Assembly: GCA_048013815.1 (NCBI GenBank)
Contig: CM106586.1
Coordinates: 22,568,001-22,632,000, forward strand
Direction: 5' to 3'
Length of the DNA: 64,000 nucleotides
Source of the DNA: Setoptus koraiensis
Taxonomy: Eukaryota > Arthropoda
A program made the position numbers and the translations under genes. The notes below the pieces were generated by a model that was not told the origin of the DNA, did not search any database, and was given only the letters and a program-made list of their open reading frames with translations. Position 1 is the stretch's first letter, and each line of letters opens with the position of its first letter. Positions 10,156-23,850 of this stretch are shown piece after piece.

Positions 10156-12242
10156 TCAATCAGTCTTTTTCTCCCTCTTGGATTTTGTAGTTTTGACTGA
10201 TTCTGATGGCTCTATCATTCTCGGTGAGGCAGAGTCAAGTCTGCTTTGCTCGACTGCCGCCAAATCTTCTCCACTTATGCCAAATTCGTTTACACGCTTC
10301 GGGTCAACACGGTAGATCCATTTTTGATATAAAAATATTATGAACACAATATCATCTCGGAAACACCCCAATCTATACATCATGGGCATCTTGATGACAA
10401 ATGCGAATATATCATCTATGAATGTGTTCAAAAATTTATAGGTCAGCATGCGCCAGGGAAGATGAGCTACAGACTTCATTTTGTAGTTTATGAATAGCTG
10501 TGGAGTCATCATAATGAACCCAAATGCTAAAAGGAAACCATATATCATATTCAAAACAAATGAATACCATCCTTTGTGCTCTTGGTATAGTAATGAGTAG
10601 ACCGCGTATGCGGCGAACAGCGGAAATATTAACCACGATAAATACTTGTAAGCCATCTAAATGTTCGAAACGAAATGCAAAAAAGTATTGGGATAATTAA
10701 TTATGTTGATAGTAGAATATTCAACGAAGTTTTAGAGCTAGGATTTTCACATACCTGATCATAGATCTTGGTAGAAGATTCTACGTAGGAGCCTTTGTTT
10801 GAAATGGAAACTCTAGGAAAAATGCCTAGAATTTTAGAGCTTCTATCTACATGTATGTTGACTACTTTGGGGATTTTCCAACATTCGATTAATAGACCAA
10901 CCCCAACCGATATTTTGATGAGAGTGTTTGTATCGTTGTCTAGAACATACAAAAATACAATCACGGATTGGAATACATTGAAGAAGACAGAACGCACAGA
11001 GAGACCCTCCAATGACTTGCGATCTTTCCAAAATTGAATATCATTCTTGAAAGCTAGAAACTCAAATATCGAATGAGTTATGGACACTACTATGGTTAGT
11101 CCCAACAAAATGGGTGATGTTTCAAGGAGAGCCTCCTTGATATAATCTTGTTCCTCTTCATTCTCTAGGGCCTCCGTTCCAAGCATCTTGGACCATTTGT
11201 TTCTCATGCCCTGGGCAGCATACATGTTCCACTTGATCGTGGACAAGGGTTGGTATGTCAAACTCAAACTAATGCTATCCACAGTGTCATTGATAGGCTG
11301 ATAATCTCTGAGCAGATTCCAGTAATCATTGACATAGACGATAGGATAGTATTTACCTGTATTTGGTTCAAATTCGATATACTCATCGTATGGCTGTGGC
11401 ACCTGGCCTTGTATCCATGTTGTCGCCGAATCGTAAACTACATTGACAGTGAGATTTGGATGCCAATGAGATATAATTTCTTCGTTGATTTTCAATTTGA
11501 TCTTTTCTTGCTCTTCAATACTCTTATCCGTCTTGCCAGTCAAAAGATTGTGGGTATCCTTATATCTACGCTTCTTGTAACGATTCAATTGTTTTGACTT
11601 GTGTAGCGTATATATGGAATTGTAAGGTGCTTTCCTAGTGACAGAGACTTTTGATATTTCATATGGCAAATAACCTGATCTAACTAGATATGTGTGCAAC
11701 CAGATGGAGCCATTATTTTTGACTCTCTGTGATAGTTTAATATCAAAAGTAGAGGTAAATATTGAATCATGATTTGGCCCCTGAGTCCAATCATCATAGT
11801 GTATATTGCGCTTAACCCATTTGAGTTCGCTAGCATCATCGAAATTTGGCTCAAATTTGTTCTCCGATACATAGGCATAAAAGTCAAGTGACATGCCATG
11901 AGTAAAAATATTGGTCGACGGAGTTGCTTTGGATGCAGTGGCAGATTTCGGATCACCGACTGAATTTGTTGGTGCTTTTGGAGGCATAAAAAATCTGATA
12001 CCACTAGTGAATGCCCAAACGATCAGCATTCGCATAATCACACTTCTGATCATGACCACAAAACTAAATGGCTGCTGCTGGGCCGGTGGGGCTCTGGTTT
12101 CACTTACGGCCTGGCCTGCGGCCGACTGATCATTGGTTTGTGCTTCATTGTTTCCGGCTGGAACGAGAGCTTGGCTCTCATCGGATGACTGGCCAGCTTC
12201 AGGCCGGGACTCCGAGGACGCTTTAGCTTTTCTTCTGTCCAT
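10156..12242 (-). CDS. CLPTM1: CLPTM1 (cleft lip and palate transmembrane protein 1), two exons
   Basis: Multi-pass ER/Golgi membrane protein of the CLPTM1/CRR9 family; vertebrate members retain GABA-A receptors and related cargo or act as scramblase-like proteins in the ER. Exons 12242-10755 (496 codons) and 10656-10156 are joined across a 98-base intron (GTATGT...TTTAG). The junction gives STKIYDQ-MAYKYLSW, matching human STKVYDD-MAFRYLSW. Product 662 residues (human 669). Family marks are NPNLTVNVVYD-like strands, TFIDDIFAFVIKMPMMYRLGC and YQKWIYRVDPKRVNEFG. An N-terminal disordered stretch rich in Ser/Gln/Ala precedes the first membrane segment (FVVMIRSVIMRMLIVW). The start is the ATG at 12242 (MDRRKAKA); the frame upstream has only a GTG. 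Confidence 0.96.
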
Positions 12243-14410
12243 TTCGAGGCCCACGGATGGTAGTTAGCGGGTTTGGGGGCAAGGTTAATATACTATTGTT
12301 AGTAAGTTAATTTCGTGTAATGAGTTGTCGCTCAGCTCCCTCGAATAAAATGAGAACTTTTAAATCTGTTTCGATAGGGACACAAATGTTGTAGTCGGGC
12401 AACTTCGCCGGGCTGGTCACTTTAGACGACCGGTGAATTGATCTATGAAATTGGCCGATAAACAGAAAATCATGACGGTTATTTAGTGTACATTTGCCCT
12501 TGTTTGAGGGCTGGATAGTGTAGAAATAATGATTTATTTTTGTTAATTATGTGATAACAATACCAATGAGTCGCTGATATTAATGGCAAGCGTGAATCAT
12601 CAGACTCAACAAAAATGAATCACATCTGTTCGCATCGAGCATTGTGAACACACACAAATTGTCATTTGCACATTATGTTCTTCGTGTAGCCTAGAGCGAG
12701 CGAGCATTCCAGCGAGAGTGAACACGCACGCACCCAGCTGAAAGGTGTACAATTTGAACAAACAAACCGACATGAGCACGTTTCGCGCAATATTGTTCGA
12801 GAGAAAGTTGCGCATGGTTTTGTTATCGTGCGCAAAATGACCAAAATATACGACGACGAATCATGCAAAAGAATGTGATGTAATCCCACTGTGATGAATC
12901 AGCAATCAATGATAGAACGTAGACAAATGTTAGGAATCAGCTCGGATGGGCTCCATTCTTTCATTCCAAGATTGTACAACTAGATGGCAAAATTGAATTA
13001 ATTGCACAAAATGCACTGCGAAATAACACGTCCAGGTTGATATTTGCTATTTCCTGTTCGACTATCGATAATATGAGTGCCTAAAGGCAGTCCTATATTG
13101 GGTAGCTCATTATGGTGAACGGCTGTCTAGAGGTTTTTTTCTGGGGACTTTAAGGAGCGTATCAGCAGTGGAATCATCAGAACTTGATGGCAACCTTCAA
13201 CTTTTTTCACTTTTCAAAAAAGTGTCTTTACACTTTAGTGCCAACTCCGGCGGGAGCAAGCAGCATTATTAAAAACGGTTCTCTCGGATTATCCCAATAG
13301 AATATTCGATCAATAGATTGAAGGCGACTAGCTCGCACTACTTATGTGTATGCCATGCAGAACGATTATTATTACAAAGATAAAGTTCTTTGAAAACTCT
13401 TTATCCCGTGAAGCAAGAGCATTAATAATTCATAGTGTTGCCATGCAAATAAATCGTCTCATAGTCATCGATTGTCAAACTCGAGATCGCATCCCGCTCA
13501 ACCGCTAGCGTGGTCTAGACGATCTAACGTAGTCACTTTTGTACATTATGTGTGTATGTCGTTGTTTACTCTAACTAACTAACGCTTCTTTTCAAGTTGG
13601 GAGCCTCAATAGATAGGCAACAATGCATGCTATGTTTTGCAACAGTATTGCTGGCAGAAGAAAGACCTTGCTCCAAAGCCCATTTATTTATTCATTTTTT
13701 CCTCGAACTATTTCTATGTCAAGTTCTTGAGTAACAAATGAAAGATTGAGATCATTGTGGCATCAATGTCTGTCGACTCATGTGTGTGCCACAAAGAAGA
13801 CAGCGCAACTCAGAATTAATGAACTAGTTTGTTTCATTAGTAAATTAGTCACAGTGTGATGACATGATATACACACAAGAAAGATAGCTTCTAGGCATTA
13901 GGTTGGAAATTGTTGCACCTTATGCATGAGAGATATACCAAAAGACTTCTAATTATCACTATAATCAACAACAACGACGCGATAAATCGCTCTGTCTATA
14001 TACTTAATCTCAATCTTCCTCTAGCCAGATAGTTGGGCATGGTAAATAACATCTATCGCAATGTCGATGATTGTTAAATGTTCAGGCGCCTATGAGCACT
14101 CGACTACTGATCAACTATCAACAATAAAAATCATTATCTGTTTGATCATAGCCCACCGCCATTAAACTAAACATTGGATCATCAGCAGGATTAGCTGCAA
14201 TAGTTGCAAAATATTTTCACAAATCAATGAGTTCTGTCACAGCCCAAAACGTTAAACAAATATATCCGATTTGCACCAGACGATTATGTCGAGAAGTCAG
14301 CTCAATTTAAATATTAAAACCACACCACAGCGAAGAAGTTATAGAACTTACACAAATCACATCGAGATACTCTCACTTATTTGTTAATCTAATAGTACAC
14401 AATTAACACT
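12243..14410. other. Divergent upstream region of CLPTM1 and SCP phosphatase
   Basis: About 2.2 kb with no supported gene, no long tandem repeat and no recognisable element on either strand. It should hold two promoters. Confidence 0.5.
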
Positions 14411-15483
14411 ATGGATTCTCAATCCATCATCACCCAAATTACTCGGGACAATTTACACCCTACAATAACAAATCATAGTCACCAGAACAATCGAAAGAAA
14501 CAACGCGATAATCGCTTCCTGAGTCAATTTCTGTGTTGTTTTCAACTGCCACAGCCATTCAACTTCTATCAAAATACGTCATTAATAAGGCAGAATGGTT
14601 ATCTATGCAAAGAGAAGCACCAACAAAAATATTTACTGTCTGCCAGTGGAAAAAGAAATGACAAAATGTGCCTGGTTATTGATCTAGATGAAACATTAGT
14701 ACATAGCTCCTTCAAGCCAATAAATAATGCTGATTTCATAGTACCTGTTGAAATAGATGGTTCCGTTCACAAAGTTTATGTACTTAAAAGGCCCTATGTC
14801 GATGAATTCCTCGAACGTATGGGTAAAATTTATGAATGTATTTTATTTACAGCAAGCTTGTCGAAGTATGCTGATCCAGTGACAGATCTCCTAGATAAAA
14901 AGAACATTTTCAAAGCGAGACTATTTCGTGATTCTTGCTCGTATTATAGAGGCAATTATGTCAAGGTGAGTTGTTTTATTTTCAAGTTTGTCGAATATTT
15001 CGAGACCATCGATATCTTATATAAATAATTTGGTCTCCTTATAATGATTTTGATTGTAATTACAAGTCAATTGAATGTGTATGACAATTCTTTTATGTAT
15101 TATTCTGTCAGGATCTAAGTCGACTTGGACGTGACCTACATCGCGTCCTGATAATTGACAACTCGCCAGCATCCTATATATTTCATCCCGACAATGCTGT
15201 GAGTAGCACAAATATTCCAAATCGAAATTTACACATGATTCATATGAGCATCAATTATAACTTTTAAAATTACCCAATTCATCAATAGGTACCGATAACC
15301 TCATGGTTTGATGACATGTCAGATACTGAATTAAGAGATATGATACCTTTCTTTGAAAGGTTGGGAAAATTAGACTCTATACATTCAGGTTTCGGAGGAA
15401 CCAAGGAGAATAGGCCAGTTTTACAGGAAAGGAAACAATCTAAACAATTGCAACCAATTCTTTACGCACATTTGCCCCATTAG
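14411..15483 (+). CDS. CTDSP: SCP-type RNA polymerase II CTD phosphatase (CTDSP1/2/L), three exons
   Basis: HAD-family Ser phosphatase acting on the RNA polymerase II CTD and on SMAD or REST-linked targets. Exons 14411-14965, 15112-15198 and 15289-15483, with GTGAGT donors and AG acceptors; all junctions are in phase 0. Product 278 residues. The catalytic [11 protein letters not shown] lies at about 91-101 (nucleophile Asp91, acid/base Asp93), followed by [59 protein letters not shown], and [23 protein letters not shown]. The N-terminus holds a Cys pair in FLSQFLCCF, as in human SCPs, where it is a likely palmitoylation and membrane-targeting patch. The last 30 residues are unlike other SCPs. 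It is convergent with the Ser-rich 3' exon that follows. Confidence 0.94.
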
Positions 15484-16095
15484 TTCGAGTGCCCGTTTCT
15501 TGTGCAAGAATGCATTTGTGCCTCGATATGGTGCCCACCAGCACCCGAGGTGAATTCTCTGGTAGATGATTGATACCCGCAAGATAAATTTTCTGAAATC
15601 CTTGAATTTCTTATCGATGCATGTTGCAAAGTTATCTTCTACGACTTTCATAAGGGTGTCGACATTCAATTTAAGGCAAAAAGGCGGGCAAACAACTGGG
15701 CTAGGTTTCGACCCATTTTGCTCAACTTCTCGAGCTGAGTTAACCTAGACCTAGAAGGTTGGTTTCCCTCTGAGACAAACGAGTTCAAATGTGGAGTCAT
15801 TGTACCTCGTATAAGAATAACACCAATGCTTCCACCAATAAATTTCGAAAAAATTCAATTTGAGAGAACCTCAGAAGTCATGATAAGTCGTATTATTGTT
15901 ACAATTATTATTGCAAATATTTCTAAATGAACAAATAAAAATCCTAGCTGTAATGTGGAAATTGAAAAATATCTTTTCCCAACCATAGCATAATACTTTA
16001 GTTTTAGTGTCTACGAAGATAATTCGTCACAACTTTGTGGTTTGTTTTATTGCTTGTTTATAAGCGTTTGAGATGATTTTATCACATTCAAGATT
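15484..16095. other. Convergent 3' region, SCP phosphatase and PH-domain gene
   Basis: About 600 bases between convergent stops. AATAAA at about 15934-15939 (+) could end the SCP mRNA. Short open frames on both strands at 15421-15750 resemble nothing known to me. Confidence 0.5.
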
Positions 16096-17945
16096 TCAAC
16101 TGATCGCACCTTCCAAGAGGTCTTTTTCGCTCTGAGTCAATGAAGTACATCGCTTATTGGTGTATCCAGATAGTTTTAAACAATTAGCTGATTGATCGTC
16201 ATTAGTTTCTAGATGTGATTCCACTAATTTGGATGTGACCCACGCGCGATCGTCAAGACTGTCGGACGCACTGAGAGCATCAGATTTCACGCTACCTGAT
16301 CTTGTATTACTGTTATATCTCGTTGAGGAAGCGGCGCTACTACTATCGGTTCCGGTATTTTGAGAGCCTATGTCATCTGTAAGATCATTAGAAGTATAAT
16401 TTATTTTATTCCTGATGTTTGCATTCAAGCGAATATTTTTCTTATTCACTGATCGCTGCTGATTATCATCTGACGATGAGATCCGAGAGCCGTTGCTCAG
16501 ACTGCCACTTGTTTCACTGCTACTTGTCTCGGTACTACTACAATTCCGTTGTCGGTTGGATGATGACGATGACGACGACGAAGATATTGAAGCTGCTAAA
16601 ATCCTCGTTGATTGTCCATTCTGGATAAGACAGCCAATGTTTCTTGAGCCTTGATTGATAGGCTGACTCTTGATTGGAGTTGCATTGACAGCTTCTGACG
16701 CAAAGAATCTGTCTGTAGAGGTACCTGGATGTTTCTGCTGAGGCAAGTATCTGGTAGGTGTCGAAACATGATTATTGGCGCTGGCCAATGATTTTGTCAG
16801 ACGAGTTGAGACCAAAAATGTTTTGTTGCGCGCATCATTACTGTCATTGACATTATGAGAAGCACCTGAGTGTATATTTTGATTTCGCATCATTGTGTTG
16901 TCAATCAAATCTGTCCTGAGGCCATTGGGTGTCACCAGTAATGAAGCAGCGAGATTTGGATCCAATTTGACACCTGGTGCACCAACGAGATTTATCGATG
17001 GTGATATACTGACGTGATCAGAGGCTTGCGTGCTTCGTGTTACAAGAGGCGATTGTTGATAATTTGAATTCCTTCTACCAACCAGAGGCGAAATAATACC
17101 AGGCGACAGAGAGCGCGAAGTGGAAGGCTTGTAAATTTGGTGATCGAGACTACTCATAATAGGTGCGTTATTTGATGGTATCTGATAATCATTGTGGTGC
17201 TGATAATGAGATTTAGGTGAGTTTGGAGTTACTATGGCAGATGGCTTAATCATGTTGGCAGTTATATTGCTTTGACTGTTCCGGTGCAGATTAGCCTCGT
17301 GAATAGACGCCGATGATTGTCTGGAACCTGGAAGGTTAACCGAACCAGGCAAATAGTGACTTGTTCTTCTATAAGGATCACTATCCATGTTGTGCATATG
17401 AATTGAATTAAAATTATTATTGCTGATATTGTTATTATTGTTGTTGTTACTAGTGGCTGCCATAAACAAATGACTTGGCATAGAATCACTAACTTTTGAT
17501 GATATGTACAAGGAGGCTTGATTGTCGTAGAGAAAATTGTCTGGCGGCTTCATGAGACCTGGATGGTTGTCGTAGATATTGTTCAATGTTGGCGATTGGT
17601 GAAATGGCGATACTACCGCACAATTTGTCGGATCAATCTGAGATGAGCGCCTAATATGATCCAGATGATTGCTACTTCCATGATCATAATGGCCATGATT
17701 ACTAATCTTGATGTTATTGCTAGAGTTTGCCTGCTTGATTGGCGATTTGATCGGTGATGTTGGTGAGGCAACATTCTCTGCTACCTCTCGTGTTGTTCCC
17801 AACGATGGCATCATCATAACCAAATTACCTGTTCCGTCTCTAACCTGATGCAGACTGTTGCGATGGTTACCAAAGAATGGCCGATCCATCAAAGGCCCAG
17901 GCTGCGACACTAATGAAGGCTGGCCATAGATACTACTTGGTCTCG
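16096..17945 (-). CDS. Ser/Asn-rich disordered C-terminal exon, probably of the PH-domain gene
   Basis: The reverse strand is open for 616 codons from the assembly gap to a TGA at 16096, with no ATG needed: the frame continues into the gap (RPSSIYGQPSLVSQPGP), so this is a 3' exon, not a gene start. The sequence is dominated by Ser, Asn, His and Pro, with SPxK-like patches (SPTSPIKSPIK), a poly-Asn run, poly-Ser at about the middle, and many S/T-P sites; it looks disordered and phosphorylated. The C-terminal 60 residues (DDRAWVTSKLVESHLE, then TSLTQSEKDLLEGAIS) are less biased and could be a short helical motif. I infer it belongs with the PH exon at 23851-25314: same strand, no intervening gene, and the PH exon ends mid-domain and needs a downstream exon. 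The alternative is a separate gene that starts in the gap. Confidence 0.65.
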
Positions 17946-18445
17946 NNNNNNNNNNNNNNNNNNNNNNNNNNNNNNNNNNNNNNNNNNNNNNNNNNNNNNN
18001 NNNNNNNNNNNNNNNNNNNNNNNNNNNNNNNNNNNNNNNNNNNNNNNNNNNNNNNNNNNNNNNNNNNNNNNNNNNNNNNNNNNNNNNNNNNNNNNNNNNN
18101 NNNNNNNNNNNNNNNNNNNNNNNNNNNNNNNNNNNNNNNNNNNNNNNNNNNNNNNNNNNNNNNNNNNNNNNNNNNNNNNNNNNNNNNNNNNNNNNNNNNN
18201 NNNNNNNNNNNNNNNNNNNNNNNNNNNNNNNNNNNNNNNNNNNNNNNNNNNNNNNNNNNNNNNNNNNNNNNNNNNNNNNNNNNNNNNNNNNNNNNNNNNN
18301 NNNNNNNNNNNNNNNNNNNNNNNNNNNNNNNNNNNNNNNNNNNNNNNNNNNNNNNNNNNNNNNNNNNNNNNNNNNNNNNNNNNNNNNNNNNNNNNNNNNN
18401 NNNNNNNNNNNNNNNNNNNNNNNNNNNNNNNNNNNNNNNNNNNNN
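17946..18445. other. Assembly gap of exactly 500 N
   Basis: Five hundred N bases. The round number suggests a placeholder of unknown true length. It probably hides the rest of the PH domain exon(s). Confidence 0.98.
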
Positions 18446-18911
18446 AACAGGACAACAATTATAGTAGACTAGATAATATCTATCATTGGTGATCGCTCAT
18501 GAGGTTGATTCGCTAGTTGTCGTTATTTGGTGTTAATAATCGTCTTTCAATTGTAGAATGAGCTCTATCTGTCTTTCTGGTATCTCCATGAACACACGGG
18601 TATTCATATGTATGAAGAGAATGCGAGGTGTGCCAAAGAGAAGTAGCAACGCAAGATAGTCAAGTTATGGCAATGTGTCAGTGACGGTGATGATAGCCAT
18701 ACTCAAAAGGAACCATTAGCTTTAGGCTAGGTACCGTTAATAATGAACGAAATTAATCGTATCGTCAAACTAGACTGAAGTGTACTGCGAGCACACTATA
18801 GACCATATTAGACTAACAGCATGCAGCTGGCTTATGAGTAGGCACGTCAATATGATTTGACCGAGTAGTCGCTAATGAGACGAGTTCGATTGGTCAATAT
18901 TGGCATGGAGA

Positions 18912-18943
18912 CCAACATGATGAGCGAGTGCTCATCATGTTGG
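18912..18943. repeat. Perfect inverted repeat, 14-bp arms, 4-base loop
   Basis: CCAACATGATGAGC at 18912-18925 and its exact reverse complement at 18930-18943, separated by GAGT. It would fold as a tight hairpin on either strand and is followed after three bases by a CT dinucleotide run. Confidence 0.95.
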
Positions 18944-18946
18944 GAG

Positions 18947-18967
18947 CTCTCTCTCTCTCTCTCTCTC
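18947..18967. repeat. (CT)n microsatellite
   Basis: About ten CT units, directly visible, adjacent to the hairpin at 18912-18943. Confidence 0.95.
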
Positions 18968-20462
18968 CTCTAGTCAGCTCTGGCGGGTCCGAATCGAGGT
19001 CCAGAATTGATGATATGGTCATAAATGTATGGCGTGATGCAATCAATTTATAAATCATCCAGGGGATAGCGATGATGATGAATGACCAAGGGCCAGTCAG
19101 AGGGTTCGGCAGGAAGCGCCCAACTAGAAGCTAGTTTTCGCTCCCCTATACGGAGGCCCACAGACGCCCTCAGAACGTGCGTCCAAATCGGACGTGAGAT
19201 AGTTTACTCCATCTAGAAGAGGTGGCTTATGTGATGGATACACGATACAGGGTTGTGAGAGCAAGCGTGAGGGTTCTCCGTCTTGCTGAAGTGCGCAAGG
19301 TGGCTTACAAGCACCTTGGATCATTATTGATTTATGCTCGACCGGATCTATTCGCCGGCTGGCTGACAGACCGGGCTAACGGATATTCGTAGTTATTGTT
19401 CAAGTCGACAAGTCGGCCCTGGTTATTGTCACGGCGTAACCAGGCTTGCACAATGTATTTTTGTTCGTGCATCTTTTGAAGATAATTCAAAGGAATTGGC
19501 ACTTTGCTCGGTTTTTATGGTGCACGCTTCTAAAAAAAAAAAAAAAAATACAAATAGATTGCTTCTAATAAAAAGATAGAAAATGCATTTGTGTATCATT
19601 CTCAAATTCCAAATCCTAAATACCATGACTCGTAACTAGCTGCCGCTCCTGCTTGAGGGCGTTAAACTCGCAATTTAGTTAGACTGTGTAATGTTCTTTT
19701 CACTCTCGAATCAAATGATGGAATGCACTAAGGATACATTCTTACAAATTTTTGTTGTTGTCTTGTAGGCATATACACAAGTGTACACATGATGATATAC
19801 AAGAAAGGAGAGCAACTTTCTTTAACATCAGTGCGAATAGAGTGAAATATGTAATTGTGTCGCTGATCTAAAATTTAGAGCTTAGGCGAGGGTAAGAGAG
19901 GGAGACAGAGAGACGGGGCACAGTAAAAGAACCCCTGTTCAATGATGCAGGCAAATGGCCTGGCCAGTAAGCAGTCAGATCCCCAGGAACGTTTTAGGCC
20001 TTGGATATTTGGAAAGCCTCAGTGATGTTTGCATAATAAATTATGCAATGGTGCCTTGGAGTCTCATTGCCTAGCAAACGCGCTTAGGAACTGGGTGTTT
20101 TTCAATGTTTTCTGTTCGCCTCGCATCAGCATATCTAGAGTGCACATAAATAGATGAACTAAATGTGTGTGTGTCGGTTACCGCATCCCGTAACCAGTGC
20201 TCGAAGTTACGTAATATTAGAGCAAAAACAAAATGAAACACATGCACAAAATAGTGGCGCCAGCAAAACAGGGATATGTGTGTGAGTGTTCACAGAGAGA
20301 TATGTTAGCTTTAATAGATGAATGTTTGTGAGCCGGGCAAAGATAACGAAAAAAAGATAATGCACGCTAGCTAGCCATGCAGTGGATGGTATATATCAGA
20401 GGCAGTTTAGTGTGCAATAATAGAGACAGTGGACTACTAAATTAAGTGATCGTTGATCAATA

Positions 20463-20463
<1 letters not shown>

Positions 20464-20508
<45 letters not shown>
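20464..20508. repeat. (CA)n microsatellite
   Basis: About 22 uninterrupted CA units, the longest pure dinucleotide run in the window. Confidence 0.98.
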
Positions 20509-20510
<2 letters not shown>

Positions 20511-23500
20511 GAGTTGGCGGGGCCACAAGGGCGGGGACCGGGCACGACCTCTCACGAGTGTCTACTGACTGTCATTCATACGCCGCTAGCGCCGTTTCCC
20601 CTCTATCATGCCAGGTCATATAAGCGAGAGAGAGAGAAAGAGATAGAGAGCCCGAATATTTCACTGCCTTAGTGTAGCGCCGGCCTGCTATGTGGCCCTG
20701 AGGAATCGCACGCACTTTGTGAAACTTCCATGGTGATATAATGGATAAGTTTATTGCACTGCACGTGCAGCTCGTCACGCTTTGCTTAGGCTATATTTGT
20801 TTGTATATGTGATGATGAAGATACCCTCTGGCTTGAATGATCAACTGTGAGTCCAGACGATTTCAACGTGTGACAACTATTTGAAAACACATTTTCAACG
20901 CAGAATACATTTGTCGTTCTGCCAGCTGGTAGGAGCTGAATAGGTAGGTTCTTGTAATTTTATTCATCATGTTGCGACCCATTGATGATCGACCCACGAC
21001 CTGATACGCGAGTAATATGGTCTTTTACTGTGGTGAGTTTCGCAATATTTCTAGCAACTATGTAGACTCGCAAAGCCTCAAGTAATAAGAAGGGAGAGGT
21101 TGGCTGCTTCTATAACCAAGACGAAGTGTGCGCACCTGAGCACTGAATATTTCTCAGGGCTAAAAGGCTACTATGTCGCAAAATATGCGAGAACATCGTG
21201 TCTAGTGAAACTACCTAATTGTCGCTGTAGAGTAAGGCTGACAATAGCTGAAGGCTATAGACATGATGTAGACCATCGGATGGGAACAACATTTAGTGCG
21301 CAACTACGCGAAGCTCAGTTCTCTGATTAGTGCTGTATAGGGTCAGCCTATACATTCAGAGATAAAGCTTGACCTCAAGATGCCCCACACAAGAACTATA
21401 CACGACGAAGTAGCCTTCGCAAGGATGATTCTGAGGATCCGATAGGCAAGGCTAGACACCAGGGCCAAGCAAGTCAGCCTATTGATTGTTAATGCAGAGA
21501 AGTCAATACTGAAACCTCTGCGTGTTTTAGTGTGCTGTTTGTCATTATATTACGTGCCATCTAATCTAGAAAGCAAAGAATTTCTATAATATTGTTTCCC
21601 GACGTAATCATCAGCATGAACTCCAACGAATGTGTGAATGTTCACCATTGCATAACGGCACTTTCCCTAGATACCAGCCAAAAAAGCCATCGAAGTAAGA
21701 GAATATTAATGGCTCATTATGCTGGCAAACAGTTCACCTAATGATTAGCGAGATAAGTGTGCGTTCAACATTGCCGAGTGTTACCAGCATATTGTTACGT
21801 CCATTAAAAAGACAGACGAGTGGTGGTGCGAGGCATTGATTGATCCGAACCAGCTTCCAGTTTCAGGTTAGCAGATATATTGTAATTACTGTTTCATATC
21901 CTATTAATTTCCTGTTCGATGTTTATATTTGGGAATCATATACGCCAACCATTAGATAAATCAATACCAGCAGAACGATTGACAATCAAAACAGTCTAAC
22001 ATATGGGCCTGAGGGTTCATTCACTCTCATTTATAAACTACTCTGAGTAATCTACTCGTTGCTGGATGTTTGTGTTTTGGACAAGACAGAATATCTGTAC
22101 ATGATTGAATTCAAAGACTACTATAAATTAGCAATGATTCCATAAAACAAACGTTATAAGAGTCAGTATCGGAGCTCTTGAGCGACAATCTCTGTTTTGG
22201 CGAAAAGGTTCAAATCATGTGGAAAATTCTATCGGATAGAACGTTATGCTAGTTGCTTGATAACACACTTGCTCGATTGTGCACTATGGTTAGACCAAAC
22301 GATTTCTGACAGTGAGCCAGAAAAGGGCATTGTACCGTAGCCAGTGCTTCAACTGGTTCTAAGTGATAATACATGTATTGTGTGTGCGTCCTAGCTGGAA
22401 ATGAGTGCGAGAAAAGGAAGTATTAGCTAGAGGCCAGAACGTGGACGATTTCGCCAATAAAAACCGACAAAAACCATTGTTCACACGCGCGTGCCCAGGT
22501 TTTCAAGGGACTTGTGACTTATTCTTATACGTTAGAAATAGGCAATAGGAAATTGGATGATTCGTCCATTTAATTAACACGGTCGAGTCTGGGTGACATT
22601 TACCATCAGAATCGTTCATGTAGTTGTAGCATGAATGCCACTATTATTACACAAAGCTCTCTCATAGGGCAATCCCAAGCTTGTCTGACAGTAAATATTA
22701 GAAAAGAAATGGATGAGTATATTATCTCGAATTATGATCCAACTAGTAGGATTATAAGAGTTCAAGAAACTTTTTGATCACTCCAGCTGCCAGATCGTTT
22801 TCCTAGTGCCATTACTATGCCAGTAAAGTAGAATAGTAGCTTTATCGTGAATCTGTAACGGGCGATAACGCGTCAACCTCTATGAGGCTCGGACACAGAA
22901 AACGTACCACATTGCGTAAATGGCTTGAACGTGCAGTGATCAGAATTTTGTTTGATTGCCGAATGCTGGCTGATTTCAGAACATGGAGTCTAGTTGCAAT
23001 GATTGCAAATACTCTAAGCTGTCTGATATTTCAGAATGTATGTGGAAGTTTGGAAAGAAGATATCGAAAAACGAAGCAAATGGAACCATCATATCACGAA
23101 CATTTCACGGTTAGTATCAACAGAGGTTTTGGCCAAGGGTCACTGTGGAGTGTATAGTTAAAATTGAAACTATTTTTGTGGGATCTGGCTTCGGAAATCC
23201 TTGTCTTGAGCTTATGGATTGGTACCTAATGGTATTCTAGATTCGTGAAGATAACTTAGGACCATTAAATTGTACTCATCTGACAATTTATCGATCGTTT
23301 CTTGCAACTTTTGCTGCTAGAACGAGTTTTTGGAGGCAATGTGTACAGGAGTTTTTACAGAAAAGAACATTTTTAGTATGCTAGAGCAAGTTGATGATCT
23401 CAACTATACCCTGAGATCTTGGAAAATATATATGTATTTCTTTTGTCTTCATATATCAAGACATCATGACGAGATAGTTTGCTCGATGCATGCCACGGAC

Positions 23501-23850
23501 ATTCAGAAGATCAATACAAATATACAACACTTCATGGTTACTGAAGCTTTCCATCATGACTATCATTAACACATATCCAATTGAGTCAGATTCTTTGCCA
23601 TAAGTCTCTGTTTTCACCACTTCACATACCTCACATGCGCTGCACGAGTCAAAACAATTGAATCGTTACAGGAGGCGTCCATGAGGATGCCCACAATCTT
23701 TCGATTGGCAAGACGAATAAGAGTTTTGAAGAGTAAAAAAAGATCAGGTTGAAAATCAACGGAGATAACACCTCATTGGCATTCGAATTTTAACTAAACA
23801 ACGAAAAGTCCATCTTATAAATAAATAATTAATTGTTTCAAGCTACTCAC

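Larger units (their letters stand above)
18446..23850. other. Probable large intron of the PH-domain gene
   Basis: About 5.4 kb with no supported coding sequence. It holds a 14-bp-arm hairpin at 18912-18943, a CT repeat at 18947-18967, an A17-18 run at about 19531-19548, and a CA repeat at 20464-20508. Short open frames (for example 21100-21330 and 22882-23157) have no recognisable content. I assign it as intron because the exon at 23851 ends in a GTGAGT donor on the reverse strand and the next open exon is beyond it. Confidence 0.5.

Noticed and set aside
15421-15750. Short frames after the SCP gene as a further gene or element
   Set aside because: No motif on either strand; probably 3' UTR and spacer.
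19100-19560. A17-18 run as the tail of a SINE or processed copy
   Set aside because: No RNA polymerase III boxes, tRNA-like head or clear target-site duplication could be found.
20900-23570. Open frames in the presumed PH-gene intron as genes
   Set aside because: Short, no start context, no recognisable domain.
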